Shown here in pieces: positions 61,887-64,000 of a DNA stretch of 64,000 bases. Position 1 is the stretch's first letter; every line of letters starts with the position of its first letter. The stretch covers positions 94,358 to 158,357 of the forward strand of contig CAJUQR010000003.1 of NCBI GenBank assembly GCA_910588185.1. The letters run 5' to 3'. A program made the translations under genes and the position numbers. The stretch comes from an uncultured Peptostreptococcaceae bacterium (lineage in GTDB: Bacteria; Bacillota; Clostridia; Peptostreptococcales; Anaerovoracaceae). The notes beneath the pieces are model-generated. The model was not told the DNA's origin and did not search any database. It saw nothing but the letters and a program-made list of their open reading frames with translations.

Positions 61887-62339
61887 ATGAATATATATCT
61901 TGAAGAGGGACAAGGCTTAGAAGAAAATCTATTTGCTATAATGAAAAAGGCGGGAGAATTTTTACTCAGGGAAGAAGGCATCGATTGGGAAAGAGCTGAA
62001 ATTAGTTTAACATTAGTAAGTCCCGAGGAGATACGAGAACTTAACGATAACTACAGAGGTGTTGATAGTGTAACGGATGTGCTTTCATTTCCACAATTTG
62101 ATGATATGGATGATCTCCCTGATATGGGAGACTTGTGCCTTGGAGATGTGGTTATATGTATTGAAAAAGTTTACGAACAAGCAGAAGAATATGGACATTC
62201 CAGGGAGAGGGAGATGATATATTTGTTTGTTCATAGTTTGCTCCATTTGGTTGGATATGATCATATGGAGGAAGAGGAAAAACGGGTTATGCGCCATAAA
62301 GAAGAGCAGATTATGGAATTTGTAGGTCTGGGGAGGTAA
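61887..62339 (+). CDS. ybeY: Endoribonuclease YbeY
   Basis: rRNA maturation and 70S quality-control metalloenzyme, 150 aa. The zinc-binding motif HSLLHLVGYDH (HxxxHxxxxxH type) and NYRGVDSVTDVLSFP are complete. It follows phoH by 9 bp and precedes cdd directly; dgkA, usually between ybeY and cdd, is absent here. Confidence 0.97.
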   Translation: MNIYLEEGQGLEENLFAIMKKAGEFLLREEGIDWERAEISLTLVSPEEIRELNDNYRGVDSVTDVLSFPQFDDMDDLPDMGDLCLGDVVICIEKVYEQAEEYGHSREREMIYLFVHSLLHLVGYDHMEEEEKRVMRHKEEQIMEFVGLGR

Positions 62340-62346
62340 AATAGTT

Positions 62347-62727
62347 ATGATGTATAAGGAACTTTATGAGAAAGCAAAAGAAGTACTGCCAAGAGCTTAT
62401 GCTCCGTTTTCAAAATTTAAGGTTGGAGCTGCGCTCCTTTCAAAAGACGGAGAAGTTTTTACCGGAGTAAATGTTGAAAATTCTTCTTTCGGAGGAACCA
62501 TATGTGCAGAGAGAACAGCTTTTGTAAAAGCTGTTTCTGAAGGCGTTTATGAGTTTGAGGCCATAGCTGTTGTATCCAGTGACGGGCAAGCTTGGCCTTG
62601 CGGGATATGCCGCCAGTTTATGAAAGAATTTTGTGACGATGATTTTAAGATAATAACAGGAGATAATGCAGACGAGCTTAGTGTGTACACGATGGATGAG
62701 ATTTTGCCTGAAGGATTTCGTTTGTAA
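62347..62727 (+). CDS. cdd: Cytidine deaminase
   Basis: Zinc-dependent deaminase of cytidine and deoxycytidine, 126 aa. Zinc and catalytic motifs CAERTAFVKAV (Cys and catalytic Glu) and PCGICRQ (two Cys) are complete; the short homotetrameric form. ATG 62347 (or 62350) follows GGGAGGTAA. Part of the ybeY-cdd-era order. Confidence 0.97.
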   Translation: MMYKELYEKAKEVLPRAYAPFSKFKVGAALLSKDGEVFTGVNVENSSFGGTICAERTAFVKAVSEGVYEFEAIAVVSSDGQAWPCGICRQFMKEFCDDDFKIITGDNADELSVYTMDEILPEGFRL

Positions 62728-62758
62728 GAACGCTCTGAAATAGAAAGGAACAACGCAT

Positions 62759-63652
62759 TTGAAGACAGGATTTATTGGAATTATAGGACGTCCCAATGTA
62801 GGGAAGTCTACACTGATGAACGCTATTTTGGGAGAAAAGGTTGCAATAACTACGGATAAACCCCAGACTACCAGAAATACTATAAGAGGAATATATACGA
62901 GGATTGACAGTGAAGAAAATGGAGTGCAGATGGTTTTTATTGATACCCCGGGCATCCATAAACCTCATAGCAAACTTGGCAGTTATATGACTGATTCAGC
63001 CATTAATACATTTAAAGAGGTGGATCTTATTTTATTTCTTGTGGACAGTGATATTTCAAAAGGACCCGGAGACAAGTATATCCTCGAAATGCTAAAAAGT
63101 ATCAATACTCCAAAACTCCTTGTCATAAATAAAATTGATAAGATGAGTCCTGAAGAATTCAGAAAGATATATGATGAATATAACGCTATGAATGTATTTC
63201 AAGGCATATATGGGACTTCAGCCAAGGAAGGGCGTAATATAGACGCTTTGATTTGTGCATCAGAAGATTATCTTGAGGAAGGACCTATGTACTTTCCGGA
63301 AGATATGGTTACAGATCACCCTGAGAGATTTATAGTCAGTGAAATCATAAGAGAAAAGGTGTTGCTTTATCTCAATGATGAAGTGCCTCATGGCGTAGCC
63401 GTTGAAATTGAAAGCTATAAAGAAGAAGATAGAATTACCAGAATAGGAGCGGTAATATACTGCGAAAGAAAATCTCATAAAGGCATAATAATCGGAAAAG
63501 AAGGTAAGAAGCTCAAGGGTATAGGCAAGAGTGCGAGGCTGGAGATTGAGGGCCTTTTGGGATGTAAAGTGTTTTTAGAACTCTGGGTTAAAGTAAAAGA
63601 AAATTGGAGAGATTCTGATTTTGCATTATCGAATTTTGGATATAAGGATTAA
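62759..63652 (+). CDS. era: GTPase Era
   Basis: Essential 16S-rRNA-processing GTPase of 297 aa. G domain with GRPNVGKST (G1), DTPGIH (G3) and NKIDK (G4), followed by a KH domain with IIIGKEGKKLKGIGKSARLEIE. TTG start with GAAAGGA upstream. Followed by recO after 3 bp, the conserved era-recO order. Confidence 0.98.
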   Translation: MKTGFIGIIGRPNVGKSTLMNAILGEKVAITTDKPQTTRNTIRGIYTRIDSEENGVQMVFIDTPGIHKPHSKLGSYMTDSAINTFKEVDLILFLVDSDISKGPGDKYILEMLKSINTPKLLVINKIDKMSPEEFRKIYDEYNAMNVFQGIYGTSAKEGRNIDALICASEDYLEEGPMYFPEDMVTDHPERFIVSEIIREKVLLYLNDEVPHGVAVEIESYKEEDRITRIGAVIYCERKSHKGIIIGKEGKKLKGIGKSARLEIEGLLGCKVFLELWVKVKENWRDSDFALSNFGYKD

Positions 63653-63655
63653 GTT

Positions 63656-64000
63656 ATGGTAACTGATACTGAGGGAATTGTTTTGCGTCAGGTTAAGGCT
63701 TTGGGCGGCCGACGCATGATATCTTTGTTTTCAAAAAAGTTCGGTAAGATAAGCGTAGGAACCAATATGAATGAGGGAGGACGCAATAAATCTGCCTTGT
63801 CTGTGAGGGCATTTAGTTATGGCAGGTATGAACTTTTTAAAAATAGAGATAATTATAATTTGAATAACGGACAGGTGCTAAAAAGTTATTATAGCTTGGG
63901 AGAGGATCTTGATAAGTATATGGCTGCCTCTTATGTACTTGAATTGACGGATAGAGTATTGCCGGAAGAGATGGCACAGCCTAAAATATTTTTGCTCCTC
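63656..64000 (+). CDS. recO: DNA repair protein RecO, 3'-truncated by window edge
   Basis: The first 115 codons of recO, still open at the window end. It begins MVTDTEGIVLRQVKALGGRR, followed by ISLFSKKFGKISVGTN, the N-terminal OB fold typical of RecO, then ASYVLELTDRVLPEE of the helical domain. RecO loads RecA on SSB-coated DNA with RecR. Its place after era is conserved in Firmicutes. Confidence 0.93.
   Translation, partial: MVTDTEGIVLRQVKALGGRRMISLFSKKFGKISVGTNMNEGGRNKSALSVRAFSYGRYELFKNRDNYNLNNGQVLKSYYSLGEDLDKYMAASYVLELTDRVLPEEMAQPKIFLLL

Noticed and set aside
1..64000. CRISPR array, prophage or integrative element
   Set aside because: No regularly spaced repeats, cas genes, integrase, recombinase or transposase were seen; gene order is core chromosomal.

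Overview
The window comes from a low-GC, endospore-forming, anaerobic member of the Clostridia. Spore genes (gpr, spoIIP, yqfC, yqfD), an [FeFe]-hydrogenase, split transketolase, HrcA/CIRCE heat-shock control, heavy AGA/ATA codon use and frequent TTG starts all point there; a relative of the Peptostreptococcales/Eubacteriales is a reasonable guess, but no rRNA or tRNA gene is present to place it. All genes look like chromosomal core or housekeeping genes. I see no complete insertion sequence, prophage, CRISPR array, plasmid gene or integrase.

Left half (1-32.7 kb): an FHA-FtsW/RodA fusion (cut by the window start) with its class B PBP; a two-component system; a stand-alone [FeFe]-hydrogenase; gpmI on the minus strand; a PP-loop ATPase, a TfoX-like protein and addA; gdhA (minus); mgtE behind a long leader carrying a possible leader peptide; nnrD with an antitoxin-less MazF; split transketolase; a PrcB-domain protein and a P-loop protein; the division set ftsE-ftsX-pcsB-like followed by recJ; a tightly overlapping run yerC, PPTase, MBL hydrolase, recX, tcdA; a LOG-family gene, an unknown membrane-anchored protein and GTP-dependent PEP carboxykinase.

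Right half (32.8-64 kb): this follows the classic Firmicute backbone rpsT-gpr-spoIIP-(yqxA position)-lepA-hemW-hrcA-grpE-dnaK-dnaJ-prmA-rsmE-mtaB-rpsU-yqeY-yqfC-yqfD-phoH-ybeY-cdd-era-recO. Into it are placed glpK, a DUF4190 protein and an Lgt-like gene (after hemW), a small orphan (after dnaJ), a polysaccharide deacetylase with a 54-residue membrane protein and a rod-shaped RNA candidate (before mtaB), HIT, M14 peptidase and YoaK genes (before rpsU), and hisJ with a ribbon-helix-helix regulator (before yqfC). pgpH (yqfF) and dgkA are missing from their usual places between phoH and cdd.

The most interesting material is non-coding. (1) Two diverged copies of a ~245-bp structured element at 20.3 and 33.4 kb keep an internal helix despite sequence change. 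(2) A ~195-nt rod-shaped RNA candidate, 6S-like, sits at 50.4 kb and is followed by four more copies of an extended -10 sequence TATGGTATAAT, each near a hairpin; a 20-bp stretch of one copy recurs beside the 20.3-kb element. (3) A 440-bp, palindrome-rich island between dnaK and dnaJ ends in a long imperfect hairpin touching the dnaJ ribosome-binding site. (4) The mgtE leader holds a 25-codon ORF and competing pairings with the mgtE Shine-Dalgarno. Two small membrane proteins (53 and 54 aa) and the 25-codon ORF are also annotated.
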